From assembly GCF_036378875.1 (NCBI RefSeq), contig NZ_DASUVO010000130.1:195844-259843 (forward strand): a stretch of DNA of 64,000 bases. Reading direction: 5' to 3'. Each line of letters starts with the position of its first letter. The stretch's first letter is position 1. The notes under the pieces are model-generated. The model was given only the letters and a program-made list of their open reading frames with translations. It made no database searches and had not been told where the DNA came from. The stretch comes from Actinophytocola sp036378875 (GTDB taxonomy: Bacteria > Actinomycetota > Actinomycetes > Mycobacteriales > Pseudonocardiaceae). The position numbers were made by a program, and so were the translations under genes. Shown here one piece after another: positions 16,672 to 25,602 of this stretch.

Positions 16672-18813
16672 ATGGCTGACCAGCTCTCGGAGTCCCTGCC
16701 ACGACTTGCCGACGCGCTCGTGGAGGTCGGCACCCGCTTGGGCCAGATAGGCGCCGAACTACAGGCCCTCACGCCACGGCAGCCAGAAGCACCCCAACCC
16801 GTCGCCGCACCAACAGAATCCGCTGCCGATCCCGGCCCGCCCACCGCGCAGCAAACTCCACCCAACCCGGATCAGGCCACCGCCGACGCCGCACCCACGC
16901 CGGCCGACACAGCTGACCCAACTGCCGGCCACCCCACCACCGAACCAGTTCCACCAACCAGTTCGCCCGCCGATCACCAGGCTGCCGAAGCGGTCCCACC
17001 CGCCGCGAGCCATCAAGCCGCCGCCTTCACTCACCCAGCCGACCAGTCACCCATCCCTTCCGCCGCAAGCCAGACCGGCCACGCCGGTCCCCACCACGGC
17101 ACAACCGGCCCCGCCAACCCGGCCGGCGCGCAGTGGCCGCCAGGCCCCTTCGCCGCGCGGGCCGGTGGTCAGCAACGCGAATGGTTGCTGACCACCCCGA
17201 CACCACAGGCCGGCCCGCAACCATTCGGGTACCGGCCACCGACACCACCTCCGCCCACCCCCACGCTGTGGGAACGGCTCAGCCGCGACGGCGCGGGCAG
17301 CCGCATCCTCGCCTGGGCCGGCGGCGTGGTCACCCTCGCCGGGGTCGTCCTGCTCCTCATCCTCGCCATCCAGCGCGGCTACCTCGGCCCGTTACCCCGC
17401 GTCCTCCTCGGCGCCGGGCTCGGCCTCACACTCACCGGCATCGGCACCTGGCTGCACCGCAGCCCCACCGCCCGCACCGGCGCCTACGCACTCGCCGCCA
17501 CCGGGATCGCCGTGCTCTACCTCGCCGTCGTCGCGGCCACCTCGCTCTACGGCTTCCTAACGCCGTGGGGCGGGCTGCTCACCGGACTGGCCGTCACCGC
17601 GGGCGGGGTCGCGCTCGCCGGCTGGTGGGACTCCCAACTGCTCGCCATGTTCGTCGTGATCTGCTGCGCGGTGTCCGCGCCCATCATCACCGACGGGTTC
17701 GACGCGCTCCTGCTCGGCTTCCTGCTCGTCCTGCTCGTCGGCACGACGCCCGTGCAGCTCGTCAAACGGTGGAGCGGCCTGCTCAGCGCCGCCGCGGCGC
17801 CACCGGTCATCGCGTGCCTGGTGAACGTCCTGCTCGCCGTCGACCACCGCGCCGACGCCGTCCTCACCGCCGTCCTCGCCGGGGTCACCAGCGGCGTCAT
17901 CGTCCTGCTCGCGACCGCCACCGAGCTGCGTCGCCCCGGCGACGAGGTCACCACGATCCTGCTGGTCCTCGCGCCCATGCCGGGCATGGTCGCCGCGCTC
18001 CTGCTCCCACGGGCCGGCGCGACGATCCTGCCCGCCGCGATCGGTGTGCTGCTGATCGTCGTCTGGGCACTCGGCTACGTCACCGACCTGCACCGGCCGT
18101 TCGCGTTGACCGCGGGTGGGCTCGCCACGCTCGCGTTCCTCCAGGCCACCGCCACCGGGTTCGACGGCGACGCCCGCCCCATCGCCTTCCTCGCCGAAGC
18201 ACTCGTCCTCACCGTGCTCGCCGTCCGCCTGCGGCTCGCGCTCGCGTTGCTGCCGGCGGCACTGTTCGCCGTGGTGGGTTTCGTGCTGGGCCTGGTGTTC
18301 ACGGCCAGGCCCGAGTACCTGGTCCAGCCCCGGTTCGGCGGCACCGACACCGGCGCCGCCATCTCCCTCGGCCTGACCGGCGCCCTGTACGCCGCCGTCG
18401 CGATCACCCTGTGCTGGGCCGTGTTCCGGCTCGAGGTGCTCGCCGACGGCGAACACGCACCGCACGGCTGGGTGCCGGCCGGACTCCTCGGGCTCTACGG
18501 CTCAACCGCGACACTGCTGTCGATCGGCCTGCTGATCTCGCCGGCCCGCGACGGGTTCCTGCTCGGCCACGTGCTCGTCACCGTGTCCTGGACCGTCGCC
18601 GCGCTGGTCCTGCTGCTCCGCGGCGTCGACTCGGTGCCATTGCGGGTCGCGGGCCTGTCACTCGTGGTCGCCGCGCTCGCCAAGCTCGTCCTGTTCGATC
18701 TGTCCTCTTTGGACGGCATGGCGCGGGTCTCCGCGTTCCTCGTAGCCGGTCTCGTGCTCCTCGCGGCCGGCGCTCGCTACGCCAAACTCGTCGCCGCACG
18801 CGGTCGGTCGTAG
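16672..18813 (+). CDS. DUF2339 polytopic membrane protein
   Basis: 713 residues. A short coiled coil (LADALVEVGTRLGQIGAELQ) is followed by about 180 residues rich in Pro, Ala and Thr, then roughly 18 to 20 membrane helices from residue 200 on. Features of DUF2339 are SRILAWAGGVVTLAGVVLLL, LGAGLGLTLTGIGTWLH and SLVVAALAKLVLFDLSSLDG near the end. ATG 16672 gives the natural N-terminus MADQLSESLPRLADAL. Function of the family is unknown. A PadR gene follows ten bases after the stop. Confidence 0.85.
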   Translation: MADQLSESLPRLADALVEVGTRLGQIGAELQALTPRQPEAPQPVAAPTESAADPGPPTAQQTPPNPDQATADAAPTPADTADPTAGHPTTEPVPPTSSPADHQAAEAVPPAASHQAAAFTHPADQSPIPSAASQTGHAGPHHGTTGPANPAGAQWPPGPFAARAGGQQREWLLTTPTPQAGPQPFGYRPPTPPPPTPTLWERLSRDGAGSRILAWAGGVVTLAGVVLLLILAIQRGYLGPLPRVLLGAGLGLTLTGIGTWLHRSPTARTGAYALAATGIAVLYLAVVAATSLYGFLTPWGGLLTGLAVTAGGVALAGWWDSQLLAMFVVICCAVSAPIITDGFDALLLGFLLVLLVGTTPVQLVKRWSGLLSAAAAPPVIACLVNVLLAVDHRADAVLTAVLAGVTSGVIVLLATATELRRPGDEVTTILLVLAPMPGMVAALLLPRAGATILPAAIGVLLIVVWALGYVTDLHRPFALTAGGLATLAFLQATATGFDGDARPIAFLAEALVLTVLAVRLRLALALLPAALFAVVGFVLGLVFTARPEYLVQPRFGGTDTGAAISLGLTGALYAAVAITLCWAVFRLEVLADGEHAPHGWVPAGLLGLYGSTATLLSIGLLISPARDGFLLGHVLVTVSWTVAALVLLLRGVDSVPLRVAGLSLVVAALAKLVLFDLSSLDGMARVSAFLVAGLVLLAAGARYAKLVAARGRS

Positions 18814-18823
18814 CCTTGGCCCC

Positions 18824-19375
18824 ATGATCGTGGGGCCGACAAGACTGCTCGTGCTCGGGGTCGTCCGGGAAAGCGACGGCCCCGTGCACGGCTACGACGT
18901 GCGCCGGAAGCTGCTCGCCCGCGGCGCCGCCTCATGGGCCAACATCGCGCCCGGGTCCATCTACAACGCGCTGAAAACCTTGGTGCGCGAAGGTTTCCTC
19001 GAAAGCGCCGGCACCGATCGGCAGGGTGCCCGCCCCGAACGCACCCACTTCCGGCTCACCCCGGCGGGGGAGCAGGAGTACACCCGCCTGCTCCGCGAGA
19101 ACCTCACCGAGGCCCGCCTGCCCAACCACCCCCTGCTCGCCGGTCTGGCGTTCCTGCCCGACCTCCCACCCGCCGAACTGGCCGCCACCCTCCGCGGGCG
19201 CGCCACCGACCTGGCCGCGTCGGCGGCCGACCACCGCACCATGGCCGCCGACATCCGCGCCGACGACACCGGCGGCATCCCACCCCACGTCGCCGACAGC
19301 TACGACCTGATCGCCACCCTCCAGGAAGGCGAGGCGCGGTGGGCCGCCGAGCTGGCCGACCGCCTCAGCAAATAG
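18824..19375 (+). CDS. PadR-family transcriptional regulator
   Basis: 183 residues: the PadR winged helix shows LLVLGVVRESDGPVHGYDVR, APGSIYNALKTLVREGFLE and THFRLTPAGEQEY, followed by the helical C-terminal dimerisation domain. A TAGCCT element ends seven bases before the ATG, consistent with a leaderless start. It may act on the PPOX gene 33 bases downstream, in front of which TCAAGCTTGA (19377-19386) is a perfect palindrome. Confidence 0.9.
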   Translation: MIVGPTRLLVLGVVRESDGPVHGYDVRRKLLARGAASWANIAPGSIYNALKTLVREGFLESAGTDRQGARPERTHFRLTPAGEQEYTRLLRENLTEARLPNHPLLAGLAFLPDLPPAELAATLRGRATDLAASAADHRTMAADIRADDTGGIPPHVADSYDLIATLQEGEARWAAELADRLSK

Positions 19376-19408
19376 TCAAGCTTGAATAATCCAGGTAGAC
19401 TCTCCGGC

Positions 19409-19819
19409 ATGGCCACCTTCACCGACACCGAGATCGAGTACCTGACCAGCCAGCCCCTCGGCCGGTTCGCGACGGTCGGCAAGGACGGCCGCCCCCACGT
19501 CACCCCCGTCGGCGTCTTCTGCGACACCGACACCCTCGTCATCGGCTGCGTCGCGACCATGACCGCGACCAAGAAGTTCCGCGACGTGCTCGCCAACCCG
19601 GACGTGGCCGTGGTCGTCGACGATCTCGCGACCGTCGACCCGTGGGCCCCGCGCGGCATCGAGATCCGCGGCTGGGCCGAAGCGCTCATGGACGGCGGCG
19701 GCGAGGTCGGCCGCCTGCTCGGCGCCGGGTTCCCGTTCGACGAGGTCTACCTCCGCATCCACCCGCGCCGAATCGTCGCCTGGGGCCTCGACGGCGCGGC
19801 GGCACGTGACGTCGTCTAG
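19409..19819 (+). CDS. PPOX-class (F420/FMN split-barrel) oxidoreductase-like protein
   Basis: 136 residues with the split-barrel flavin/F420 fold: EYLTSQPLGRFATVGKDGRPHVTPVGVF, then TKKFRDVLANPDVAVVVDDL and GIEIRGWAEAL, closing with RIHPRRIVAWGLD. Actinomycete members of this subgroup usually bind F420 or FMN; the substrate is unknown. The ATG lies seven bases after TAGACT (19396-19401), fitting a leaderless transcript. Confidence 0.85.
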   Translation: MATFTDTEIEYLTSQPLGRFATVGKDGRPHVTPVGVFCDTDTLVIGCVATMTATKKFRDVLANPDVAVVVDDLATVDPWAPRGIEIRGWAEALMDGGGEVGRLLGAGFPFDEVYLRIHPRRIVAWGLDGAAARDVV

Positions 19820-19884
19820 GACGTGGCTGGACGATTTCGTGGGCATCCCGGCACGGTTGCCCGGGAGTGGTGCACTATCTAAGG

Positions 19885-20211
19885 GTGAGTCCCGAAGATC
19901 CGGAGCGGTTATACGTGGCGCTGGGGCACAACCGCGGTGACTTCCGCCCGGACGCGCCAGCCAACCGCGACCTGGTCGACCAGCACCTCCTCTGGTGCCT
20001 CGTCCAGCGAGAACGTGGTTGGCTGCTGCCGGGCCGGGTGCCCGTCGACAACCTCACGATCTTCGCGACGACCTCGCGAGCCGAACTCGCCCGGCTCCTC
20101 GAGCTCGACCCGCTCGTCGCGGCCGGTGTGCGGCACTACGCGATCACCGGCTGTCATGCCGCCGAGCAACTCGTCGACCCGAACTGCCTAACCCGCGAGA
20201 TGGGCCTGTAG
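19885..20211 (+). CDS. Small protein of unknown function
   Basis: About 108 residues from GTG 19885 (start MSPEDPERLYVALGHNRGD); GTGs at 19867 and 19870 are in frame. Visible features are DQHLLWCLVQRERGWLLPGR, NLTIFATTSRAELARLLELD and VRHYAITGCHAAEQ. The strand/helix order and the 'distance-to-partner' helices resemble the ferredoxin-like YciI/muconolactone-isomerase folds, but no diagnostic motif is present. It overlaps the 3' end of the convergent Nudix gene. Confidence 0.6.
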   Translation: MSPEDPERLYVALGHNRGDFRPDAPANRDLVDQHLLWCLVQRERGWLLPGRVPVDNLTIFATTSRAELARLLELDPLVAAGVRHYAITGCHAAEQLVDPNCLTREMGL

Positions 20212-20646
20212 CGCGTCGAGTACCGGCAGCTGGCCCTTGACCAGCTTCTCCCGCGCAACCTCCACCGAAACCCACTCGGCCCGGTCCACCTCGGGGAACT
20301 CACGCATCGTGCCCGAGCCGCGCGGCCACTCCATCTCGAACGTGTTGCTGCGAAACCCGGCGAGATCGAAGTCACCCTCCACGGCGAACGTCGTCACCAC
20401 CTTGCCGCCGGACTGGCGCACCACACCGAGCGGGATCACCTCACCGTCCGGCGGTCGCGACCCCATCTCCTCCGCGAACTCACGCCGCGCGGCGTCGAGA
20501 GGATCCTCGTCGGTGTACTCACCTTTCGGGATCGACCACGCGCCGGCGTCCTTACGCGCCCAGAACGGCCCTCCCATGTGGGCGATCAACACCTCGAGCC
20601 CGTCACGGCGGCGGAACAACAGCAACGCGGCACTGGACTTGGGCAT
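20188..20646 (-). CDS. Nudix hydrolase
   Basis: 152 residues. AGAWSIPKGEYTDEDPL leads into AARREFAEEMG, a Nudix box in which the first spacer is one residue shorter than the usual G-x5-E. The REF-EE-G core is intact. The opening SSAALLLFRRRDGLEVLIAH and the WVSVEVAREKL end match the ADP-ribose/NTP pyrophosphatase-like subgroup. Expected role: Mg-dependent hydrolysis of a nucleoside diphosphate derivative. Confidence 0.9.
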   Translation of the reverse strand: MPKSSAALLLFRRRDGLEVLIAHMGGPFWARKDAGAWSIPKGEYTDEDPLDAARREFAEEMGSRPPDGEVIPLGVVRQSGGKVVTTFAVEGDFDLAGFRSNTFEMEWPRGSGTMREFPEVDRAEWVSVEVAREKLVKGQLPVLDALQAHLAG

Positions 20647-20698
20647 GGAGAAAGCCTAGTAGCGTGGTCCGGTACACGAGGTCAGTGCGGGAGGTTCG

Positions 20699-21517
20699 AT
20701 GGCGGCACCGGAGGAGCCCGGCGAGCGAGCCGGCGGCGTGCGGGAGGTCAAGTCCGCGGCACGCACGCTCGAACTGCTCGAACTGCTGGCCGCCCGGCGC
20801 AACCGCCCGGCCCGGCTCCGTGAGCTCAGCGAAGCCCTCGGCATGCCCCGCAGCAGCTGCTACGCCGTCCTCCGCACCCTCACCAAGTACGGCTGGGTCC
20901 GCACCGACGCCTCCGGCACCCTCTACGGCATCGGCATCCGCGCCCTGCTGGCCGGCACGACCTATCTGGACACCGACCCATACGTCCGTATCGCCAAAAC
21001 CGCGCTGGACCGGCTCGGTGAGCAGCTCGACGAGACCTTCCACCTCGGCCGGCTGTCCGGCGTGGACGTCGTGTACCTGGTGACCCGCGAGTCCGGCCAG
21101 TACCTGCGTGCCCACAGCCGGGTCGGGCGCCGGCTGCCCGCCTACTCGACCGCGCTCGGCAAGGCGCTGCTCGCCGAGCTGTCCGGCGCCGAGCTGGACG
21201 AGCACCTGCCCGACGAGCTGGCGCCGCTCACCCCGCACACCATCACCGACCGCGCAGTGCTCGTCGCCGACCTCGCCAAGGCCCGCGAGCACGGGCACTC
21301 CGTCGACCGCGAGGAGAACACCGCGGGCGTGCAGTGCTTCGCCGTGCCGCTGCGCTACGCCGAACCCGCCGGCGACGCGATCAGCTGCTCGGTACCGCTC
21401 GCCCGGCTCACCCCCGCCCGCGAAACCGACGTCGTCACCGCGCTCCTGCGCACCCGCGACCAGATCGAACACGAGGCCATGTCGGTCGAACTCGGCGTGA
21501 GCGATCTCCCCTTGTGA
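20699..21517 (+). CDS. IclR-family regulator of the aldarate island
   Basis: 272 residues. The N-terminal winged helix shows SAARTLELLELLAARR, RLRELSEALGMPRSSCYAVL and TLTKYGWVRTD. The C-terminal effector domain shows LGRLSGVDVVYLVTRESGQ, RRLPAYSTALGKALLAELS and the NTAGVQCFAVPLR motif. A GGGAGG site precedes the ATG. The gene is followed after 29 bases by an enolase-superfamily dehydratase, with a palindrome between. IclR proteins commonly bind small acids; a sugar acid or its breakdown product is a reasonable effector here (inference). Confidence 0.92.
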   Translation: MAAPEEPGERAGGVREVKSAARTLELLELLAARRNRPARLRELSEALGMPRSSCYAVLRTLTKYGWVRTDASGTLYGIGIRALLAGTTYLDTDPYVRIAKTALDRLGEQLDETFHLGRLSGVDVVYLVTRESGQYLRAHSRVGRRLPAYSTALGKALLAELSGAELDEHLPDELAPLTPHTITDRAVLVADLAKAREHGHSVDREENTAGVQCFAVPLRYAEPAGDAISCSVPLARLTPARETDVVTALLRTRDQIEHEAMSVELGVSDLPL

Positions 21518-21543
21518 CAGCTGTCTACACACGTAGACTGCTG
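21518..21543. promoter_or_regulatory. Probable IclR operator overlapping the promoter of the first enolase gene
   Basis: The core GTCTACACACGTAGAC (21523-21538) is a perfect 6-4-6 inverted repeat. It extends by CAGC/GCTG on the outside after one T/T mismatch. TAGACT (21534-21539), seven bases before the GTG start, lies inside the palindrome, so a bound regulator would block or contact RNA polymerase. A near-copy is at 31021-31036. Confidence 0.75.
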
Positions 21544-21546
21544 TTT

Positions 21547-22809
21547 GTGCGTATCCAGGATGTTCACCTCACGCCCGTGGCCTTCCGCGACCCGCCGCTG
21601 CTGAACACCGTCGGCGTGCACGAGCCGTACGCGCTGCGGACCATCGTCGAGATCGTCACCGACGACGGGCTCTACGGACTCGGTGAAACGTACGGCGACG
21701 CCAAGCACCTGACCCGCCTACGCGCCGCCGCCGAAGCGCTCACCGGCGTCGACGTGTGGCACCTCCAGGAGATCGCCCGCCGCGTCGGCCAAAGCCTCGG
21801 CGCCGACACCGCAGGCGGCCACGGCATGGGCGGCATGGTCACCGGTTCCAGTACGACCGACCGGGTCCTGTCCGCGTTCGAGGTCGCGTGCCTGGACCTC
21901 CAGGGCAAGGCGATCGGCCGGCCCGTCAGCGACCTGCTCGGCGGCGCCGTCCGCGACCGCGTCGACTACAGCGCCTACCTGTTCTACAAGTGGGCCGGCC
22001 ACCCCGGCGCCGAACCCGACGAGCTGGGCGAGGCGCTCGACCCCGACCAGCTCCTCGCCCAGGCCCGCCGCATCGTCGACGACTACGGCTTCACCGCGAT
22101 CAAACTCAAGGGCGGCGTGCTCCCACCCGAGGAGGAGGTCGCCGCGATCCAGGCCCTGGCCAAGGAGTTCCCCGACCACCCGCTGCGGCTGGACCCCAAC
22201 GGCGCCTGGAGCGTGGCCACGTCCATCAGGGTCGCCGAGGAACTCGAAGGCGTGCTCGAGTACCTGGAGGACCCCACCACCGGCATCACCGGCATGGCCC
22301 GCGTCGCCCGGGAAGCGCCGATGCCGCTCGCCACCAACATGTGCGTGGTCGCGTTCGAGCACCTGCGGCCCGCGATCGAAGAGGACGCCGTCGAGGTCAT
22401 CCTGTCCGACCACCACTTCTGGGGCGGTCTGCGCCGCTCCCAGTCACTGGCCGGCATCGCCGACACCTTCGGGCTGTCACTGTCCATGCACTCCAACTCC
22501 CACCTCGGGATCAGCCTCGCCGCCATGACCCACCTCGCCGCGGCCACCCCCAACCTCACCTACGCCTGCGACACGCACTGGCCGTGGAAGGCAACCGAGG
22601 ACGACGTGATCGTCCCCGGCCCGCTCCGGTTCGACGGCGGCGCCGTGGCCGTGCCCACCGGCCCCGGCCTCGGCGTGGAACTGGACCGCGACGCGCTCGC
22701 CCGCCTCCACGAGCAGTACCTGGCCTGCGGGATCACCGAACGCGACGACACCGGCTACTACCGCCGCGTCCACGACGCCGGGTTCGACCCCACGGCCCCC
22801 CGATGGTGA
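21547..22809 (+). CDS. Enolase-superfamily sugar-acid dehydratase (glucarate-dehydratase-like)
   Basis: 420 residues from a leaderless GTG. Active-site elements of the glucarate dehydratase branch are present: KLKGG (catalytic K-x-K), RLDPNGAW and EDPTTG metal ligands, TNMCVV, LSDHHFW and HSNSHLGIS (His of the His-Asp pair). It is more divergent than the GudD at 34545: the N-terminus is shorter and the tail differs. It probably dehydrates an aldarate or related acid, possibly another stereoisomer. It overlaps by seven bases a 2-hydroxyacid dehydrogenase gene, so the two act together. Confidence 0.88.
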   Translation: MRIQDVHLTPVAFRDPPLLNTVGVHEPYALRTIVEIVTDDGLYGLGETYGDAKHLTRLRAAAEALTGVDVWHLQEIARRVGQSLGADTAGGHGMGGMVTGSSTTDRVLSAFEVACLDLQGKAIGRPVSDLLGGAVRDRVDYSAYLFYKWAGHPGAEPDELGEALDPDQLLAQARRIVDDYGFTAIKLKGGVLPPEEEVAAIQALAKEFPDHPLRLDPNGAWSVATSIRVAEELEGVLEYLEDPTTGITGMARVAREAPMPLATNMCVVAFEHLRPAIEEDAVEVILSDHHFWGGLRRSQSLAGIADTFGLSLSMHSNSHLGISLAAMTHLAAATPNLTYACDTHWPWKATEDDVIVPGPLRFDGGAVAVPTGPGLGVELDRDALARLHEQYLACGITERDDTGYYRRVHDAGFDPTAPRW

Positions 22810-23762
22810 ACGTTCTCGTCACGGACCCCCTGATCGTCGACTACCTCGACGAACCGGACTGGGAGGTGTTCACCCACCGCACGGACACCGACGTCGAGGC
22901 CCGCCTGCCCAATACGGACGTACTGATCGCGTCCCGGGTCACCGAGTCGATGGCGGCCGCCGCGACCCGGCTGCGGCTGCTGCACGTGCCCGGCGCCGGC
23001 CTCGACCGCATCGCCATCGACGCCCTCCCACCCCACGCCACCGTCTGCAACACCTTCCACCACGGCCGCTCCATCGCCGAGCACGTCGTGATGGTGTCGC
23101 TCATGCTCGCCCGGCGCGTGCTGCTCACCGACCACATGCTGCGGCAGGGAAAATGGGTGTCGGCCGCCGTCGACCCCGATGAACGACCCGGCCACACCCT
23201 CGCCGGCCGCATTGTCGGCGTGGTCGGACTCGGCGAGATCGGTCAGGCCGTCGTACGGGCCCTGACCACGCTCGGCATGCGTGCACAGGCCGTCCGCCGC
23301 ACCCCGACCGCACCGGACGGGCTGGCCCTCGACCGGGTCGCCGACATGTCCGGCCTCGACGACCTACTGTCCACATCGGACATCGTGGTGCTGACCGTCC
23401 CACTCACCGCCGACACCCACACCATGATCGACGCCCGCCGCCTCGCGCTGATGCGCCGCGACGCCGTGCTGGTCAACGTCGCCCGCGGCCCACTCGTGGA
23501 CGAGGACGCACTGTTCGACGCCCTGTCCGCCGGCCGCATCGGCGGCGCAGCGCTCGACGTCTGGTGGGGCCATCCCAAGGACGGCGCCGGCGCGAAGGGC
23601 TACACCCGACCGTTCGAACTGCTCGACAACGTCGTCCTCACCCCACACAACTCCGGCCACACCCACGAGACCTTCGCCGGCCGCGCCGCCGAGATCAAGG
23701 CCAACGTCCGCCGCCTCACCGGCGGCCGGCCGCTCACGAACGTGGTTCGCCCGGGCCGCTGA
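22803..23762 (+). CDS. D-isomer-specific 2-hydroxyacid dehydrogenase
   Basis: 319 residues. NAD-binding motif VGVVGLGEIGQAVVRAL, catalytic RGPLVDEDAL (Arg), and TPHNSGHT, where the catalytic His is expected. The N-terminal domain begins MVNVLVTDPLIVDYLDEPDW. Translationally coupled to the enolase gene. Probable role: reduction of a 2-keto acid, or oxidation of a 2-hydroxy acid, made in sugar-acid breakdown. A second member of the family follows the canonical GudD at 35864, so the pairing is repeated. The 3' end overlaps the convergent NADAR gene by 29 bases. Confidence 0.9.
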   Translation: MVNVLVTDPLIVDYLDEPDWEVFTHRTDTDVEARLPNTDVLIASRVTESMAAAATRLRLLHVPGAGLDRIAIDALPPHATVCNTFHHGRSIAEHVVMVSLMLARRVLLTDHMLRQGKWVSAAVDPDERPGHTLAGRIVGVVGLGEIGQAVVRALTTLGMRAQAVRRTPTAPDGLALDRVADMSGLDDLLSTSDIVVLTVPLTADTHTMIDARRLALMRRDAVLVNVARGPLVDEDALFDALSAGRIGGAALDVWWGHPKDGAGAKGYTRPFELLDNVVLTPHNSGHTHETFAGRAAEIKANVRRLTGGRPLTNVVRPGR

Positions 23763-24861
23763 GAGCCAGTTCGGAGCGGATCAGCTCCAACAGCCGCCCC
23801 ATCCAGTTCCGACCTTCCAGCTCGCCGTCGCCCCAGAAGGTCGAACCCAACTGAACGTAGATCAACCGCGTGGTCCCGGTCGCCGTCAACGTCTCAGCGA
23901 GATCGGGGTGCTGGCTGAACTTGAGGCGCAACAGGTTCGCCATGATCGCCGTCCGGACCTGGGGCCAGTCGGCGCGCAGCGTGGACTTCTCGGCGATCTT
24001 CTCAGCGGCGTAAGGAGTGTCGGCGCGGCCGATCGCGGCCCGCCGCTCTTCGTCGGCCACCGCCAGAGCCCAGTACGCGTGTCCGACGGTCGGATAGGTC
24101 TGCCCGCCGACGACGACCGGCGCGGGGAACTCGTTGCGCAGCACCAGGATGCCGGGATCCTCCGGCCAACCGCCAGGAAAGACCTCGTGGTTGATGAGGA
24201 CACTGGCCGTGACCGGCTCCGTCGGGCCGTCCGCCGGCACCTTGGTCGCATACCGCCGCCGCTCACGCTCCCGGTCGGCGAAGTAGTCCAGGGCCCTGGC
24301 ATGCATCTCCTCGGTGACCACCTTCGCCCCGTCATACACATCGAGCGGGTTGCCCGGCCCGGCCACCAGCACCCGCAACGGCCAGTCCTTACTGTCCTGG
24401 TCGCCGAGCGCATAGACCCGCAGATGCTCGGGGATGGCCTCGTATGCCTCACGCAGCGCCGCCCGGTTGTCCTCACTGGGCTCGGCACGGAAGACGTCAA
24501 CCGCCGCGAGGCATCGCGCCGTCGAATCCGGCCGACCGCTGAGCTGATCGATGTCGTCGCGGACCTCACCCAGCAACATCTCGGGCGTCAGCCAGGTCCG
24601 CGGTTCGGCGAACTTCCAGTTCCCGAGGTGATGGGCCGATGCCTCGGCGCCGTCGGGCAACTCGGTCGCCACCCATCCCGAAGCGACCTTCTCGGCGAAC
24701 TCGTCGAACGTCACCAGCTCCCAGCAGTCGACCATCCCGTCGGCGTAGATGAACAGGTCGCTGAGGTAGTAGGTCTCCCAGTTCCGAATGAAGACGTGCC
24801 GCCACGTTCCCTCGACACGCTCGCCATCCACGATCCGCCAGGTTCGCTCTTGTCTCCCCAC
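23734..24861 (-). CDS. Two-domain protein with C-terminal NADAR/YbiA-like domain
   Basis: 375 residues. The first 200 residues (WRHVFIRNWETYYLSDLFIY, DGMVDCWELVTFDEFAEKV) are a domain I recognise only as an uncharacterised actinomycete type. The last 150 residues match the NADAR/YbiA family: GQTYPTVGHAYWALAVADEE, TPYAAEKIAEK, DWPQVRTAIMANLLRLKFSQ, LTATGTTRLIYVQ, FWGDG and GRNWMGRLLELIRSEL. NADAR proteins are N-glycosidases acting on ADP-ribosylated or riboflavin-pathway substrates. The position usually held by Glu in the P-S-x-E-H-A-Y motif is Gly here, so catalysis may be altered. TACGCT lies seven bases before the GTG start, which suggests a promoter of its own, although it is only 24 bases after the TauE gene. 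Confidence 0.75.
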   Translation of the reverse strand: MGRQERTWRIVDGERVEGTWRHVFIRNWETYYLSDLFIYADGMVDCWELVTFDEFAEKVASGWVATELPDGAEASAHHLGNWKFAEPRTWLTPEMLLGEVRDDIDQLSGRPDSTARCLAAVDVFRAEPSEDNRAALREAYEAIPEHLRVYALGDQDSKDWPLRVLVAGPGNPLDVYDGAKVVTEEMHARALDYFADRERERRRYATKVPADGPTEPVTASVLINHEVFPGGWPEDPGILVLRNEFPAPVVVGGQTYPTVGHAYWALAVADEERRAAIGRADTPYAAEKIAEKSTLRADWPQVRTAIMANLLRLKFSQHPDLAETLTATGTTRLIYVQLGSTFWGDGELEGRNWMGRLLELIRSELALSGPGEPRS

Positions 24862-24885
24862 GGGCGGAAGCGTAGCCGGGCCGGC

Positions 24886-25602
24886 TCACCAGAACTGGCG
24901 CACCGACAGGACCGCCGCGCCGGTCAACGCGAGTGCCATCGCGATGATCCTGGTCCGACGAATGTCCAGCCGTCGGCCAACCGGGCGAGCCAGCACCACC
25001 CCCAACGCCGCCGCCGGCGCCAGGAACACCGCGTAACGCAGGTCGTGCGGATCCACCGAACCCGACAGCGCCAGCGCGGCAAAGCTCATCACCGAACCCA
25101 CCAGGAAGAACGCGCTCATCGTGCTGCGCAACCGCGGCCCGGCGAACCGCTGCCACACCATCGCCATCGGCGGCCCGCCGATCGACGTGGCGGTGCCCAT
25201 GAGCCCGGACACCGCCCCCGCGACCACCACCGCCGGCCGGGTCGGCCGGGGCGCGAACCCCCGCAGGCTGGCCACCACCCCGACCACGACCACCAGCACC
25301 ACCAGCAACGCCAACGCCTTCGCCGGCAACACCGCCACCAACGCCGCGCCGACGACCGTGCCCGGCACCCGACCCACGAGCGCCCAGCCCGTGCCCCGCA
25401 GGTCCAGGTGCGTGCCGTCCAGCACCAGCACCGCCGCCGTCACCCCGAACGCCAACACCAGCAACACCACCGGCACCAGCGACGGCTCGACGAACGCCAA
25501 CACCGGCGCGGCGAGCAACCCGAGCCCGAACCCGACCGCCACCTGCAACAGGGCCCCGACAAGGACAACCGCCGACAACAGAACGAACGCCCAGTGACTC
25601 AC
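24886..25602 (-). CDS. TauE/SafE-family permease
   Basis: 238 residues with about eight membrane helices and the two-fold TauE/SafE layout: LVGALLQVAVGFGLGLLAAP in the first half and AGAVSGLMGTATSIGGPPMAM in the second (the G-x-G-G-P-P motif). Family members export sulfite or organic acids such as sulfoacetate. The GTG start overlaps the stop of the ATPase gene upstream as GTGA, making this the last gene of the importer operon. Exchange or export of an anion linked to the imported substrate is possible. Confidence 0.85.
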   Translation of the reverse strand: MSHWAFVLLSAVVLVGALLQVAVGFGLGLLAAPVLAFVEPSLVPVVLLVLAFGVTAAVLVLDGTHLDLRGTGWALVGRVPGTVVGAALVAVLPAKALALLVVLVVVVGVVASLRGFAPRPTRPAVVVAGAVSGLMGTATSIGGPPMAMVWQRFAGPRLRSTMSAFFLVGSVMSFAALALSGSVDPHDLRYAVFLAPAAALGVVLARPVGRRLDIRRTRIIAMALALTGAAVLSVRQFW

